A stretch of 64,000 nucleotides of DNA, from the NCBI GenBank assembly GCA_016713225.1, contig JADJPO010000011.1, positions 186,001 to 250,000 of the forward strand. Reading direction: 5' to 3'. The notes under the pieces are model-generated. The model ran no database searches and was not told the origin of the DNA. It worked only from the letters and a program-made list of their open reading frames with translations. Both the position numbers and the translations under genes were made by a program. Position 1 is the first letter of the stretch. Each line of letters starts with the position of its first letter. Below are positions 35,755-44,424 of this stretch, piece by piece. The stretch is from Kineosporiaceae bacterium (GTDB lineage: Bacteria; Actinomycetota; Actinomycetes; Actinomycetales; Kineosporiaceae).

Positions 35755-35863
35755 GGCACCATCGGTGTGGACCAGCCGCGGGGCCCGACCCGGCGGGGTG
35801 TCACTCGGTCACGAGCGCGCGCCGCGAGGACCGGGATCGCGCCGGGCTGGTTGGCTGGGCGGC

Positions 35864-37891
35864 ATGCGCCTGACCTCGCTGACCGCCACGGACACCCTGT
35901 CCTTCGACACGGTGGCCCTCGACGTGAGCGACGGGTTGTCCGTGATCGTGGGGCCCAACGGCAGCGGAAAGACGAACCTGGGCCGCCTGGTCCGACTCGC
36001 CGTGACCGCGGTGAAGGCCGTCGCCACCGGCAGCTTCGCCGAACTCGACCGCGAGTGGTCCCTGGCCGGACGGTACGGCAGCACCACCTTCGAGGTACGG
36101 CTGGGGGCGGCGTTCGAAGACGAGAACGAGCAGTCGTTGATCGAGGACTGGGCTCGAGCCGCCGTGGTCACGGGTCTGCGGGGCAGCAGCCCCCAGCAGG
36201 GGCCACGCTATGAGGATCTCCTCGCGGAAGACCTGGGCGCGGGAACGTTCCTCGGCGCCGGCCAGCTCGTCGTCCGCCACGACCCAGGCCCCGGCCACCC
36301 GTGGGCCGTCTTCTGGCAGACCGCGGAGCCGTTGGCCCACCTGGATCTGTGGCAGTCGCACGCCGTCGTACCCGGCACGGTGACCGCCGAACGGGTGGGG
36401 ACCGCGCGGTCGGACCTGCGGGCGGAGCTCTGCCGCTCCCCCGACGAGGGGCAACCCCTTCCCGATTTGAGCGAGCAGTCGCCGCAAACGGTCGTCACAC
36501 AGTACGAGAAGGTGTTGGGCGCCTTCACGTTCACCGATCTGGTGGCCACGTCGGCGCCGGTGGAACTCATCGCCCGCCGAGCAGGCAGCAACCCCGAGGC
36601 CGCCTCCTTGCGGCGGCTGATCGAACGGTTCCCCGAACTGCGGGAATCACCCCGCGACCACGTCAGCTTCGCCCAGGTGCTGGACCATCTGCTGTCCGGG
36701 TCCCTGACCGTCACCGAGAACCGGCGGTCCCCGGTCCGGGCGATGGTGGACGTGCCGGAACTGGCGAGCACGGCCGGGATCGAGGACGGCTCCGGGACCG
36801 CGGTCGAGCTGCTACGGCTGAAGAACGGCGACGCGAGGGAGCGTGCCCGCTTCCACAGGGCGCAGGACGTCTTCACGCAGATCACCGGCCGGCGCCTCGA
36901 CGTCCGCCAGCAGGCCGTCGACGTCGGCGCCGACACCCACCGGCTGCTCGTGGTGCCCGTCGTAGTCGATGTTCACCCCGAGCACGGGCACGACGTGGAT
37001 ATTCCCCTGCGTCTGTCGGGTGCGGGCGTCGAGGAGGCCGCCTTCCTGGCGGTGCTGCTGACCGATGACCGACACACCCTGCTGCTGGACGAGCCGGCGA
37101 CGAACCTCGGCCCGGTCGCGCAACGACGGCTGCTGGACGTTCTGCGGCAGTCCCGCGCCGGTCGACAGACGATCCTGATCACCCACAGCGCCCACCTGGT
37201 GCCGATGCGGGACGCCGCCGACCTGGCTGCCGTCACCCGACTGGACCACCGCGACGGCCGGACCCTCGCGCACCGGCCGAGGCTGGACCAGCGCGAGTTC
37301 GAGGATCTGAAGGAACTGCTGCGCCAGCCGCGGATGCGTGACCTGCTGTTCGCCGCGGGAGTCGTCCTGGTCGAAGGCCCGACCGAGGTGGACGCGTTCG
37401 AGGTGTGGCTCGCCCAAGCCGACGCCCGGGGCTTGGCGACCCCGCAGTCCGCGCACGTGGTCTTCGTCAGCGTCGACGGGGACGAGAGGTTCGCCAAGTT
37501 CGCCCGTGTTCTGGAGGAGCTCGCCGTCCCGTACGCGATCGTGTCGGACGGGCCCGCCCTGCACGCCACGGGCGCTCTATCGAAGCTCCCCGCCCCCGCC
37601 CCCTCACCGCAGGACCCGGCGTCCGAACCGTTCCAAGACGCCGTGGCACGCTGGTCCGCCCACCGGGTACGGACCCTGGCCGTCGACTTCGGGATCGGCC
37701 CGGACAAGGGCAAGGGCGAGATCGAGGCGTTCTTCGCTCGGGTCGACGCCCCCGTCTGGGACGAACTCACCGCGGCCGCCGGACGTAAGGACAAGCCCAT
37801 GCTGGGCTACCGGTTCGCTAGCCGCGTTGAAGTCCCGGCCTCCGTCATCGACCTGTGGCGGGACCTCCTGACTGACCTCGGCCTCACCTGA
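35864..37891 (+). CDS. OLD-family ATP-dependent nuclease (AAA ATPase + TOPRIM)
   Basis: 675 residues from ATG 35864 (MRLTSLTATDTLSF). Walker A GPNGSGKTN at about 30-38, ABC-type signature region GAGVEEAAFLAVLL, Walker B TLLLDEPATNLG near 406, and a C-terminal TOPRIM domain with VVLVEGPTEVDAF near 500 and SVDGDERF. This is the class 1 overcoming-lysogenisation-defect layout. Such nucleases act against phages, alone or with partners: GajB in Gabija, AriB in PARIS. Neither a UvrD-like helicase nor an AriB-like protein is adjacent, so a stand-alone OLD defence gene is most likely. Confidence 0.88.
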   Translation: MRLTSLTATDTLSFDTVALDVSDGLSVIVGPNGSGKTNLGRLVRLAVTAVKAVATGSFAELDREWSLAGRYGSTTFEVRLGAAFEDENEQSLIEDWARAAVVTGLRGSSPQQGPRYEDLLAEDLGAGTFLGAGQLVVRHDPGPGHPWAVFWQTAEPLAHLDLWQSHAVVPGTVTAERVGTARSDLRAELCRSPDEGQPLPDLSEQSPQTVVTQYEKVLGAFTFTDLVATSAPVELIARRAGSNPEAASLRRLIERFPELRESPRDHVSFAQVLDHLLSGSLTVTENRRSPVRAMVDVPELASTAGIEDGSGTAVELLRLKNGDARERARFHRAQDVFTQITGRRLDVRQQAVDVGADTHRLLVVPVVVDVHPEHGHDVDIPLRLSGAGVEEAAFLAVLLTDDRHTLLLDEPATNLGPVAQRRLLDVLRQSRAGRQTILITHSAHLVPMRDAADLAAVTRLDHRDGRTLAHRPRLDQREFEDLKELLRQPRMRDLLFAAGVVLVEGPTEVDAFEVWLAQADARGLATPQSAHVVFVSVDGDERFAKFARVLEELAVPYAIVSDGPALHATGALSKLPAPAPSPQDPASEPFQDAVARWSAHRVRTLAVDFGIGPDKGKGEIEAFFARVDAPVWDELTAAAGRKDKPMLGYRFASRVEVPASVIDLWRDLLTDLGLT

Positions 37892-37974
37892 GCCACACGC
37901 CGCCGAACGGACAGACAGTGCCAAGGGTCCACCCGCGACCCGCGGAGACGGTGCCAGTGGCGGGCCGGAGGGTC

Positions 37975-38559
37975 TCACCCGGCCGTCATCGGCGGCGAAC
38001 CACCGGGCGTTGATCGCGGATCGGCGGTGACGCGGGAGAAGACCAGTGCGTCGCTGCGCCGGGTGGGGAAGACGAGGAACGAGCGGAGCCGGCCTTCTGG
38101 AAGGTAACCGCACTTGGTCAGCAGTCGGAGAGAGGAGACGTTGCCGGGCTCGACCCAAGCCTCGACGCGGTGGAGACCGGCCGCACTCAGAGCCCAGTCG
38201 GTCAGCAGCGCGACCGCGTGGGAGGCGTACCCGGCTCCGCGGGCAGAAGGGGTGAGCCAGTAGCCGAGGCCCGCAACACCGGGCTGCGGACGCAGCAAGA
38301 GGGCGACACAGCCACGCGCCAGGTCGTCGGAGACACTGGTGATGGCCAGGGACCAGCCCTGCCCCTCGCGGGATCGGGTCCATTGCCGTTCGATGAAAGC
38401 CCGCCCCACCTGGGGGGTGTAGTCGGACGGGACCGTGGTCGCTTCCGTGATGGCCGTGTCCTCGCCGGCCTCGCGCACACAGGGGAGGTCGTCAAGGCGC
38501 CACGGGCGCAACCGGACAAAGTGATCGGCCAGCGGCGGAGCCGGCGCAGTCAGGTTCAC
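37975..38559 (-). CDS. GNAT-family acetyltransferase (RimJ/RimL type)
   Basis: 194 residues. HFVRLRPWRLDDLPCV is the N-terminal GNAT strand-helix, GLGYWLTPSARGAGYASHAV the acetyl-CoA binding motif A, and VEPGNVSSLRLLTKCGYLPEG the conserved motif B of the RimJ/RimL group. Such enzymes acetylate N-termini, ribosomal proteins or small amines including toxins. It converges on the OLD gene (84 bases between stops) and has no evident partner. Confidence 0.85.
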   Translation of the reverse strand: MNLTAPAPPLADHFVRLRPWRLDDLPCVREAGEDTAITEATTVPSDYTPQVGRAFIERQWTRSREGQGWSLAITSVSDDLARGCVALLLRPQPGVAGLGYWLTPSARGAGYASHAVALLTDWALSAAGLHRVEAWVEPGNVSSLRLLTKCGYLPEGRLRSFLVFPTRRSDALVFSRVTADPRSTPGGSPPMTAG

Positions 38560-38702
38560 GGATCAGCTCTTCCGAGGTGCGAGGACATTCCGGGCGGCGA
38601 CACGACGAGGACGGGTGAGCACCACTCCCCCAGCCACCATAGTGCGCTTCCGGATCACCAACGCGGCCACGGCTCCGCAAGGCACAGCGGGATCACGACG
38701 CA

Positions 38703-39155
38703 CTGTCCGCCATCAGGTCACCCGCCGACGGGCACCAGGACGGAATCGCCGAGAACGTCCAGGCACAGGCGCGAGAGCGCTACCGGCTCGGCCCGGGACC
38801 GATCAGTGGCGACGAACTGACCACCCGGCGCTACCTGCTCACCGATCTGCTCGACGACTTCCGCGGCTGCCAGGACCCCGCCGAGATGGCGTTCATCGCC
38901 GGAGGACTGCTGCTTGCGGCCGGCGAGCTGGCCCTGTTCAGCAGCGGTGGGTGGGTCTCGCGCGGGAAGTGGCTCCCGCGCAGGCTCGCCGACCTCGACG
39001 CGGGCACCCTCGCGTCGCTGTTGAGGGGGCACAAGGCCGTCATCCTCGAACCTCGGGATAAGGCCGAGCTCGAGCAGGCCGTGCTGGCTGTCCTCCATCG
39101 AGCAGGAGGGACGCTGACCGAGGGCTACCGGGTCGCAGGCGAGGACCCCGGCTGA
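38703..39155 (+). pseudogene. C-terminal remnant of a nucleotidyltransferase-domain protein
   Basis: A 151-codon open stretch whose sequence (TTRRYLLTDLLDDFRGCQDPAEM, AGELALFSSGGWVSRGKWLPRRL) resembles the helical C-terminal half of actinobacterial nucleotidyltransferase proteins. The N-terminal catalytic GSxxxG/DxD part is missing: an in-frame stop lies at 38640 and no start codon fits before ATG 38886, which would begin inside the domain. I treat it as a truncated gene. The recognition is from memory of the family and is moderate. Confidence 0.5.
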
Positions 39156-39376
39156 CGCCCCCCAACCACGCACGGTCTTCCGTGCAGCTGGCCCCGGGGA
39201 GACGTGGGGCTGTGATCGGGAGACGCCCTCGATCGCCGCGGCCTCAGGCAGTGACGTCACCCGCGGGCAGTCAGGGCGGCACCCTGGCGATCAGTCCGCC
39301 ACCAGCGGCGCAACAACCCGGGGAGCTGTTGACCGCCGAGAGACGGCGCGGCACCGGGCACGGCAGACTGTCACCC

Positions 39377-40219
39377 GTGGACACCCTGCAAGATCCGACG
39401 CTGGGTCTGCTCATCGAGGTTGCCTCCAACTGGACGGCGAGCACGCTCAAGACCGTGATGATGCGCGCGGACGTGTTCCGCTTCGGGTCCACGGACGACA
39501 AGGCGAACAAGCAGGAGATCCTCCGCGCACGGCTGCTGGGCGCCCAGCGCGCCGCGCGGGGCGGCGACGCCAGCGCCCATCGCGCCCTGCTGGACTTCGT
39601 CCTTCAGTTCCTCACCGGCAGCAGGACCGACCCCGAAGATCCGCCACCATGGTTCGGTGAACTTCGTGAGGCCTTGCTGGGCGACGGCTATGAACTGGCC
39701 TGGAAGCACGCCGTTGATGACGTGGTCGATGCCCGGAACGTCTTCTCCCGGCCCCACGAGACGCGGGTCGAGTACGAACTGCGCCCGACAGACGCCGGCC
39801 CCGTTCCCCTCGGCCCCGAGATCACCGCTCTCGAGAAGGAGCTTGAGGACCGCGGCTATCGAGTAGCGCTCAATCACTACCACCAAGCGGTGGACAGCTT
39901 CAGCCAGCATCGGTACGAGGCGTCCAACAGCCAGCTGCGGGCCATGTTCGAGGACCTTCTCGTGCAACTGGCCGAGGCCCACACGGACTTCTCGAAGCCC
40001 TCCGACCAGGGCGGAGGTGGTCAGGCTCTCGGAAAGCTCATCGGCACGCCGAGCCTCGGCCCCAGAGCTGGAGGGAATCTCCTCCAAGGCCTATGGCAGA
40101 TGTCCCACTCGGACGGCTCTCACCCCGGACAGTCGAATGCCGACGAAACGCGATTCCGGCTGCAGGTGGTCACCGCAGCCGCCCGCCTTCTCCTCCACCG
40201 CTTCCCTTCCGTTGCGTGA
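39377..40219 (+). CDS. HEPN/Abi-like hypothetical protein
   Basis: 280 residues from GTG 39377; the ORF upstream of it is low-complexity. The N-terminal half is helical (LHKA-type: FRFGSTDDKANKQEILRARLLG; WFGELREALLGDGYEL), as in AbiJ-type N-terminal domains. The C-terminal half (VALNHYHQAVDSFSQHRYEASNSQLRAMFEDLL, then SHPGQSNADETRFRLQVVTAAARLLL) looks like the helical HEPN-like domain of abortive-infection proteins, although a clear RxxxxH ribonuclease motif is not evident. It may protect the host of the element from phage, next to the OLD gene; this is inference. Confidence 0.55.
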   Translation: MDTLQDPTLGLLIEVASNWTASTLKTVMMRADVFRFGSTDDKANKQEILRARLLGAQRAARGGDASAHRALLDFVLQFLTGSRTDPEDPPPWFGELREALLGDGYELAWKHAVDDVVDARNVFSRPHETRVEYELRPTDAGPVPLGPEITALEKELEDRGYRVALNHYHQAVDSFSQHRYEASNSQLRAMFEDLLVQLAEAHTDFSKPSDQGGGGQALGKLIGTPSLGPRAGGNLLQGLWQMSHSDGSHPGQSNADETRFRLQVVTAAARLLLHRFPSVA

Positions 40220-40287
40220 AGAACGGCCGGACGGCGGTCCAGGCGAGGCGCGCCCGCAGACATGGCCCTCGTGGTCCTGGGCGGCGG

Positions 40288-40713
40288 TCAGCCGGGGTTG
40301 ACCGCGCACCAGGCGGCGCAGGCGAGTTGCCAGTCGAGGTGAAGGGCGGGGCGGCGGGGCGTGAACAGGAAGGGGGCGTGGGTGTCGATGGCGATGGCGT
40401 GGGCGGTGCGGACGTCGAGTCGGTCGTCGGTCAGGACGTCGTAGGCGGTGACCCGGATCAGGTGACCGGCGATCTGGACCTCGTGGGATTGGGCGCGTGG
40501 GTAGGGGCGGTGGTCCCACCTGTTCTCGCGGTAGACCAAGCCGTCGACTGGGACGTCGAAGAGGCGACCGAGCCAGCGACCGAGGTCGCGGGTAAAGGTG
40601 ACAGCGCCGAACTCCCCGACGGAGGGCACTGCCGGGACCGACAGGACCTGGGCGTCGTCTTCCAGGACGGGGATCCCTCGGGCGAGGACGACGAGGCGGC
40701 CCCGGACGGTGAC
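40288..40713 (-). pseudogene. 5'-truncated hypothetical gene
   Basis: Minus-strand C-terminal fragment with coherent sequence: RLVVLARGIPVLEDDAQVL, VTFTRDLGRWLGRLFDV, VQIAGHLIRVTAYDVLTDDRL, ending CAAWCAVNPG. Upstream of about 40713 the frame becomes an Arg/Ala-rich shadow, and a TetR fragment begins on the other strand at the same point. Family unknown; the beta-rich pattern resembles nuclease or NERD-like folds only faintly. Confidence 0.45.
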
Positions 40714-41121
40714 GTGGACCAGGTGAGCGAGCGGCTCGTCGCCGCAGTCGGCCACCCCGGCCGGGTCGGCAGCGACGGGCTCACCGCGCTGGTCCGTCTG
40801 GCCGACGAGGATCCCGCAGGCTTCCGGCTGCTGTCCCGCCAGGAGCCGGAGTTCCAGGCGTTCGCGGACCACGTCTCCGCGACGTCGTTCGCCGTCAGCG
40901 AGGAGCGGCTGCGCGAGCGGTTCGCCGACCCGGAGCACCGTGCCTGGGCTGCCCGGCTCCTGCCCGCCCTCACCGTCGAGGCGATCACGGCGTGGCTCGA
41001 CGCCGGCCGGCCGGGATCGGTGGAGTCGGCGGCGGCCACCGTGCAGCAGATGGTCCGCGGCGTGATGGCGGCCATCGCCGGGCGGCGCGACGGCGGGGGA
41101 GGTCAGGCCCGGGCGAGGTGA
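40714..41121 (+). pseudogene. TetR-family regulator lacking its DNA-binding domain
   Basis: 135 codons that read as a TetR C-terminal ligand domain: ERLVAAVGHPGRVGSDGLTALVRLADEDPAGFRLL, then FADPEHRAWAARLLPALTVEAITAWLDAG and VQQMVRGVMAAIAG. No HTH precedes it; instead the start abuts the opposite-strand fragment at 40713. Presumably the 5' half was lost in a rearrangement. Confidence 0.6.
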
Positions 41122-42326
41122 TGGCCGGATCCCGGCGGCCCGGCCCGGCCCGCATCCGGCCGCTCCGGATCTCCGCCGCTCCGGATCTCCCGCCACACCC
41201 GCGCCACCTCCACGAGCCAGACCCGCTCGGCGGCGAAGCCCTCCGGCCCCGCCGGCTCGTCGGACGGCGCGCCGTCCCCCGGCGCCTGCCCCCGCGAGCG
41301 CGCCACGAGGGCCCCGTGCAGCACGACCGCCTCCACGAGCGGGCCGGGCAGGAAGCGTCCCGGGCCGTCCTGCGGCAGGTTCCGGCGCACCGCCGCGACC
41401 AGACCCGGGTCGACGTAGGGGCGAAGGGCCAGCTGCGCGTCGCGGATCTCGATCATCCGCCGGTAAAGGCGGTGCTCGGCGTCGTCGGGCCGCCAGCTCC
41501 GGGCCGGGGCGAGGACCGGGCCGTGCGCCGGGCCGCGGCCCGGCGCACGCAGGTCCGACCAGAGCGGACCGAGCGCGCGGTACTCCCGCACGTACGACCA
41601 CCAGGTCCACCCGGCGAACAGGCGCGGCCCCCAGGCAGGCAGCACGACACCGAGGATCAGCGCCGACTCCATGGCCGTGGCCACGGCCTCCGCCAGTCGC
41701 TGACCGTCGACCACGCGCGGCCAGGGCAGCCCGGCCTCCACCGCCATGGCGACCGCGCAGTACACCAGCCCGAGCGCGGCGGACACCTCGACGAGCCGCA
41801 ACCCGCGACGCAGCCACGGCCCCGGCACACCGACGAGCCGGCGCGACAGCCGCAGCAGGTTCAGCTGCGCCGCTGCGAGCGCCACGAGGGTGCAGCCCAG
41901 GTCGGCCAGGAGGCGCCCGTCGGTCTCCCGGGACAGCCCGGTGTGGGTCGCCCGCTCCGGCGCCACGGGCCCTGCCAGGAAGAGCGCCGCCACCACGATC
42001 GCGACGAGGACGTAGCCGGCCACCACCCGGCGGATCCGGGCGTCCCGGTCGGTCCACGACAGCACGAGCACCTGGATGCAGGCCGCCAGCAGGACCTCCG
42101 ACAGCCGCAGCGCGAGTCTGCACACGTTCGGGTAGCCGCACGTCCGGTCGATCCACTCGTGGACGTGGGGGCTCGTGACCACGCGCGCCACGAACAGGGC
42201 GAGGAACGCGACGAGGAACGCCGCCCGGCCGCAACCCCGGTGTCGCCACCAGCTCCGGCCGGCCCGGACGGCCCCGAGGGCCACCAGGAGGGTGAAGCCG
42301 ATCCTGACCAGGTCTGCCGACCTCAC
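41103..42326 (-). CDS. DUF6545 / MAB_1171c-family seven-TM protein
   Basis: 407 residues from GTG 42326, whose GTGA overlaps the stop of the ImmA-like fragment. Seven hydrophobic segments in the first 260 residues include LVRIGFTLLVALGAV, AAFLVAFLALFVARVV and VVAGYVLVAIVVAALFLAG, followed by the cytosolic PLWSDLRAPG...DDAEHRLYRRMIEIRDAQLALRPYV block typical of this actinobacterial family. Members usually sit beside an XRE regulator and an ImmA/IrrE-like metalloprotease, as here. The role is unknown; a signalling or regulatory membrane partner is likely. Confidence 0.75.
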   Translation of the reverse strand: MRSADLVRIGFTLLVALGAVRAGRSWWRHRGCGRAAFLVAFLALFVARVVTSPHVHEWIDRTCGYPNVCRLALRLSEVLLAACIQVLVLSWTDRDARIRRVVAGYVLVAIVVAALFLAGPVAPERATHTGLSRETDGRLLADLGCTLVALAAAQLNLLRLSRRLVGVPGPWLRRGLRLVEVSAALGLVYCAVAMAVEAGLPWPRVVDGQRLAEAVATAMESALILGVVLPAWGPRLFAGWTWWSYVREYRALGPLWSDLRAPGRGPAHGPVLAPARSWRPDDAEHRLYRRMIEIRDAQLALRPYVDPGLVAAVRRNLPQDGPGRFLPGPLVEAVVLHGALVARSRGQAPGDGAPSDEPAGPEGFAAERVWLVEVARVWREIRSGGDPERPDAGRAGPPGSGHHLARA

Positions 42327-42680
42327 GGCAGCAGCGTGTGCCGGATCCGGGCGGTCGCGCCCGCCCCCTCGTGGCACAGACCCGGACGCCGGCTGGCCTC
42401 CGCGCGCAGGTTCAGCAGCGATGCGACGAGCTCGGCCTCCTGCTCCTCACGATCGGCGTAGTCGTGACGGCGCAGCGAGGACCGCACCGTGGCGGGTCGA
42501 GATCGGGAAGCGAGGGATCCAGCACGGCGAGGTCGGCCGGCGGCACGCCGGACGGGCCCGACCGGTGCCCGCACAGCAGGTGCCCGACCTCGTGCAGGAT
42601 GATGTGCTCCTGGTGCCAGCGCGACGTCCCGGACTCGTAGGCGATGTAGTCCGCCCGGTCGGTGACCAGCCAGACGCCGC
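42323..42680 (-). pseudogene. ImmA/IrrE-type metallopeptidase, 5'-truncated and frameshifted
   Basis: Minus-strand fragment with the zinc motif IILHEVGHLLCGHR preceded by GVWLVTDRADYIAYESGTSRWHQ. One base is missing near 42490, after which DYADREEQEAELVASLLNLRAEA continues to the stop at 42323. The N-terminal half, including any XRE domain, is absent because the open sequence ends at the palindrome 42681-42694. It normally teams with the DUF6545 protein that follows with a four-base overlap. Confidence 0.65.
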
Positions 42681-42694
42681 TGGGCGCGCGCCCA
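42681..42694. repeat. 14-bp perfect palindrome at a gene-fragment junction
   Basis: TGGGCGCGCGCCCA, exactly where a 5'-truncated minus-strand gene meets a 5'-truncated plus-strand gene. Possible recombination or chimeric-join point. Confidence 0.7.
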
Positions 42695-43080
42695 AGGTCA
42701 TTCGAGCGTCCGGGCCCGCCTGCGAGCTGTTCCCCGAGGCGGAGAACAGCCGTGAACTTGCCTGGGGTGCCCTGCAAGTGCGTTTCGAGGCATCCACGAC
42801 CAGAGGGAAGGACTTCAAGCTCGTCGCCTGGTACCTGCGCAAGGGCGCGACGCCCGTCCGCATGGTCTTGCCTCATAACGTCTCGCTCGGCGCTACTCGC
42901 GGCGACCAGGTACTCGCTGCCGACCCCCGTGCCCAGTACGTTCCCGACACGACGCTCGCGAGTTCCGTCGTCGACGAGCACAACGTCAGCTCTTGGCTCA
43001 TTGACGGGTCGTTCGACCTCCCGTACCCCGTGACGAACCCGATCACCTCTGCGGGAATCAACCCGGCGTATTGCGAGTGA
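42695..43080 (+). pseudogene. C-terminal fragment of an unknown protein
   Basis: 128 codons of protein-like sequence without a start codon of its own: ACELFPEAENSRELAWGALQ, GKDFKLVAWYLRKGATPVRM, ADPRAQYVPDTTLASSVVDE and a final NPITSAGINPAYCE. Its composition (more Asn, Tyr, Ser, lower GC) differs from its neighbours, suggesting separate origin. Family not recognised. Confidence 0.45.
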
Positions 43081-43337
43081 CCCCGACGAGAGATAGACGG
43101 AGCTAGACGCTACCTGACCGGCCGAATTGGACTCAGTAACACGAGTCAGGACAACGGCCTTCACCCTCAGGCTCGCTTACACGGACGATCTCGCCCATGA
43201 CCACCCAGCCTTCAGCAAGCCGCGCTGTCCACCCCTGTCGGTTGCCAGCTTGATGGGATCGCGACCATGGCAGAACTCAACTCACGCTGGTCCAACCACC
43301 GCGGCAGGCGACAACCCCAACACACCACGCAAGGAGG

Positions 43338-43616
43338 CTATGTATCCCCGTCGGCGGGAACTACTACAGGAGTCGCTAGGAGCGCGAGTATGTCGCTGGT
43401 GGGTACCAGGACGCGACGGCCCAACCGAATCAGGCGGACTGGGAAGGCGCCGTCACGAGCAAGTTCGTAGGCCAGCGTCCGTCCGATACCGATGATCTCG
43501 GCCGCCGTCTCTAGATCGGTGGTCATGCCGAGTGCTCGGACCTGTTCCGGTGTCCAGACTCCACGACGTTGTCGACGGCGTAGTTCGCCGCTGTCGATCG
43601 GCTTAGGCCTGGGCAT
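43338..43616 (-). CDS. Excisionase/AlpA-like small HTH protein
   Basis: 92 residues. The C-terminal 60 form a MerR-like winged HTH of Xis/AlpA kind: LETAAEIIGIGRTLAYELARDGAFPVRLIRLGRRVLVPTSD in two joined blocks, where YELARDG is the recognition helix and the wing follows. These proteins direct integrase towards excision or regulate element genes. It lies far from int (13 kb), which is unusual for Xis, so a regulator role in the transfer module is also possible. It overlaps the preceding gene by 14 bases. Confidence 0.75.
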   Translation of the reverse strand: MPRPKPIDSGELRRRQRRGVWTPEQVRALGMTTDLETAAEIIGIGRTLAYELARDGAFPVRLIRLGRRVLVPTSDILALLATPVVVPADGDT

Positions 43617-44229
43617 GGCGGCCGGTCCTGGTGCGCAGGATGAGGATGATCCGGTGGAGTAGGGCTGCGGTTGGGGCGGCGTCCGGTGTCTGATCGTCGG
43701 CGACCTGGAGGTCGTGGAGGCAGACGATGTCCTGCAGCAAATTCAGTTCGGCAGCCCTGGCGGCGGTGAGCAGGACGCCGGTCCAGGTGATGCCGAAGGC
43801 ATGCGCCGGTGTGGGTTCCAGGATGACGGCCACGACGCCTCCAGGTGCGGTGAGCGCTGCCACAGCGGCGAAGACTTCGGGTGCCGAGCTCAGCCAGGAC
43901 TGTTCCAGTCCCGGACGGGGCCAGCGCAGCGCGACCAGATCCCCAGGCTCGGTGGGCTGGTCGAGTGCGGTAAGGTCCACGGCTCGGTAGCCCAGGTCCG
44001 CTTGGGTGGTGGCGGCGCGCAGGGTGGGGTCGTCGTCCAGGTCGATCACGGTCTGCCCCTCGGTGGTGGCCATGCGGAGCAGATTCTGGGCGGCGCGCTC
44101 TCCCAGGTTCAGGGCATCGGCCGCGTCACGCCCGGCGCTGGGGTGGCCGGGCTGGTTGGTCGGGTCGAGGTGGGCGGGGTCGTTGTTCGGCATGGGGTTC
44201 GGGGTCTGCTGCCGGTCGTCCGTGTTCAC
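43603..44229 (-). CDS. Methyltransferase-like hypothetical protein
   Basis: 208 residues from GTG 44229. The fold resembles SAM-dependent or DNA-modification methyltransferases stripped to one domain: AQNLLRMATTEGQTVIDLDDDP in the place of motif I, LVALRWPRP, and a GGVVAVILEPTPAH strand, but the catalytic N/DPPY and SAM glycine motif are not clear. Similar proteins sit in the control region of actinobacterial integrative elements. Enzymatic activity is doubtful. It is divergent from the sigma-like gene, with the palindrome 44343-44354 between them. Confidence 0.5.
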   Translation of the reverse strand: MNTDDRQQTPNPMPNNDPAHLDPTNQPGHPSAGRDAADALNLGERAAQNLLRMATTEGQTVIDLDDDPTLRAATTQADLGYRAVDLTALDQPTEPGDLVALRWPRPGLEQSWLSSAPEVFAAVAALTAPGGVVAVILEPTPAHAFGITWTGVLLTAARAAELNLLQDIVCLHDLQVADDQTPDAAPTAALLHRIILILRTRTGRHAQA

Positions 44230-44342
44230 ACCACCCCACGGCCCGTCCGCCCTGTGATGGCCAGGTCGTCGACCGAGTTGTCGACCCAACCGGCACCAAC
44301 CAGGTCCATCGACCCGGCTTGGCGCGTTCAGCGATCGGTCGA

Positions 44343-44354
44343 GGTTGGCCAACC
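44343..44354. promoter_or_regulatory. Palindrome GGTTGGCCAACC, candidate operator
   Basis: Perfect 12-bp palindrome in the intergenic space between the divergent genes 43603-44229 and 44425-45210. The same 10-bp core (GTTGGCCAAC) recurs twice before the pilin-like gene, so it probably binds a regulator of the transfer module. Confidence 0.55.
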
Positions 44355-44424
44355 GGTTGGGCTGGCGTGAGGCGATGTGGGACACCCCTGCATCTCGCCG
44401 ATGCCCCTGCGTCAGGAGCCCAAT

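Noticed and set aside
35864..38559. Gabija or PARIS system
   Set aside because: OLD nuclease present, but no UvrD-like GajB or AriB-like partner; the next gene is a plain GNAT on the other strand.
40288..42249. 653-codon minus-strand ORF
   Set aside because: Crosses the DUF6545 gene in a shadow frame; only its last part (to 40713) is protein-like and is listed as a fragment.
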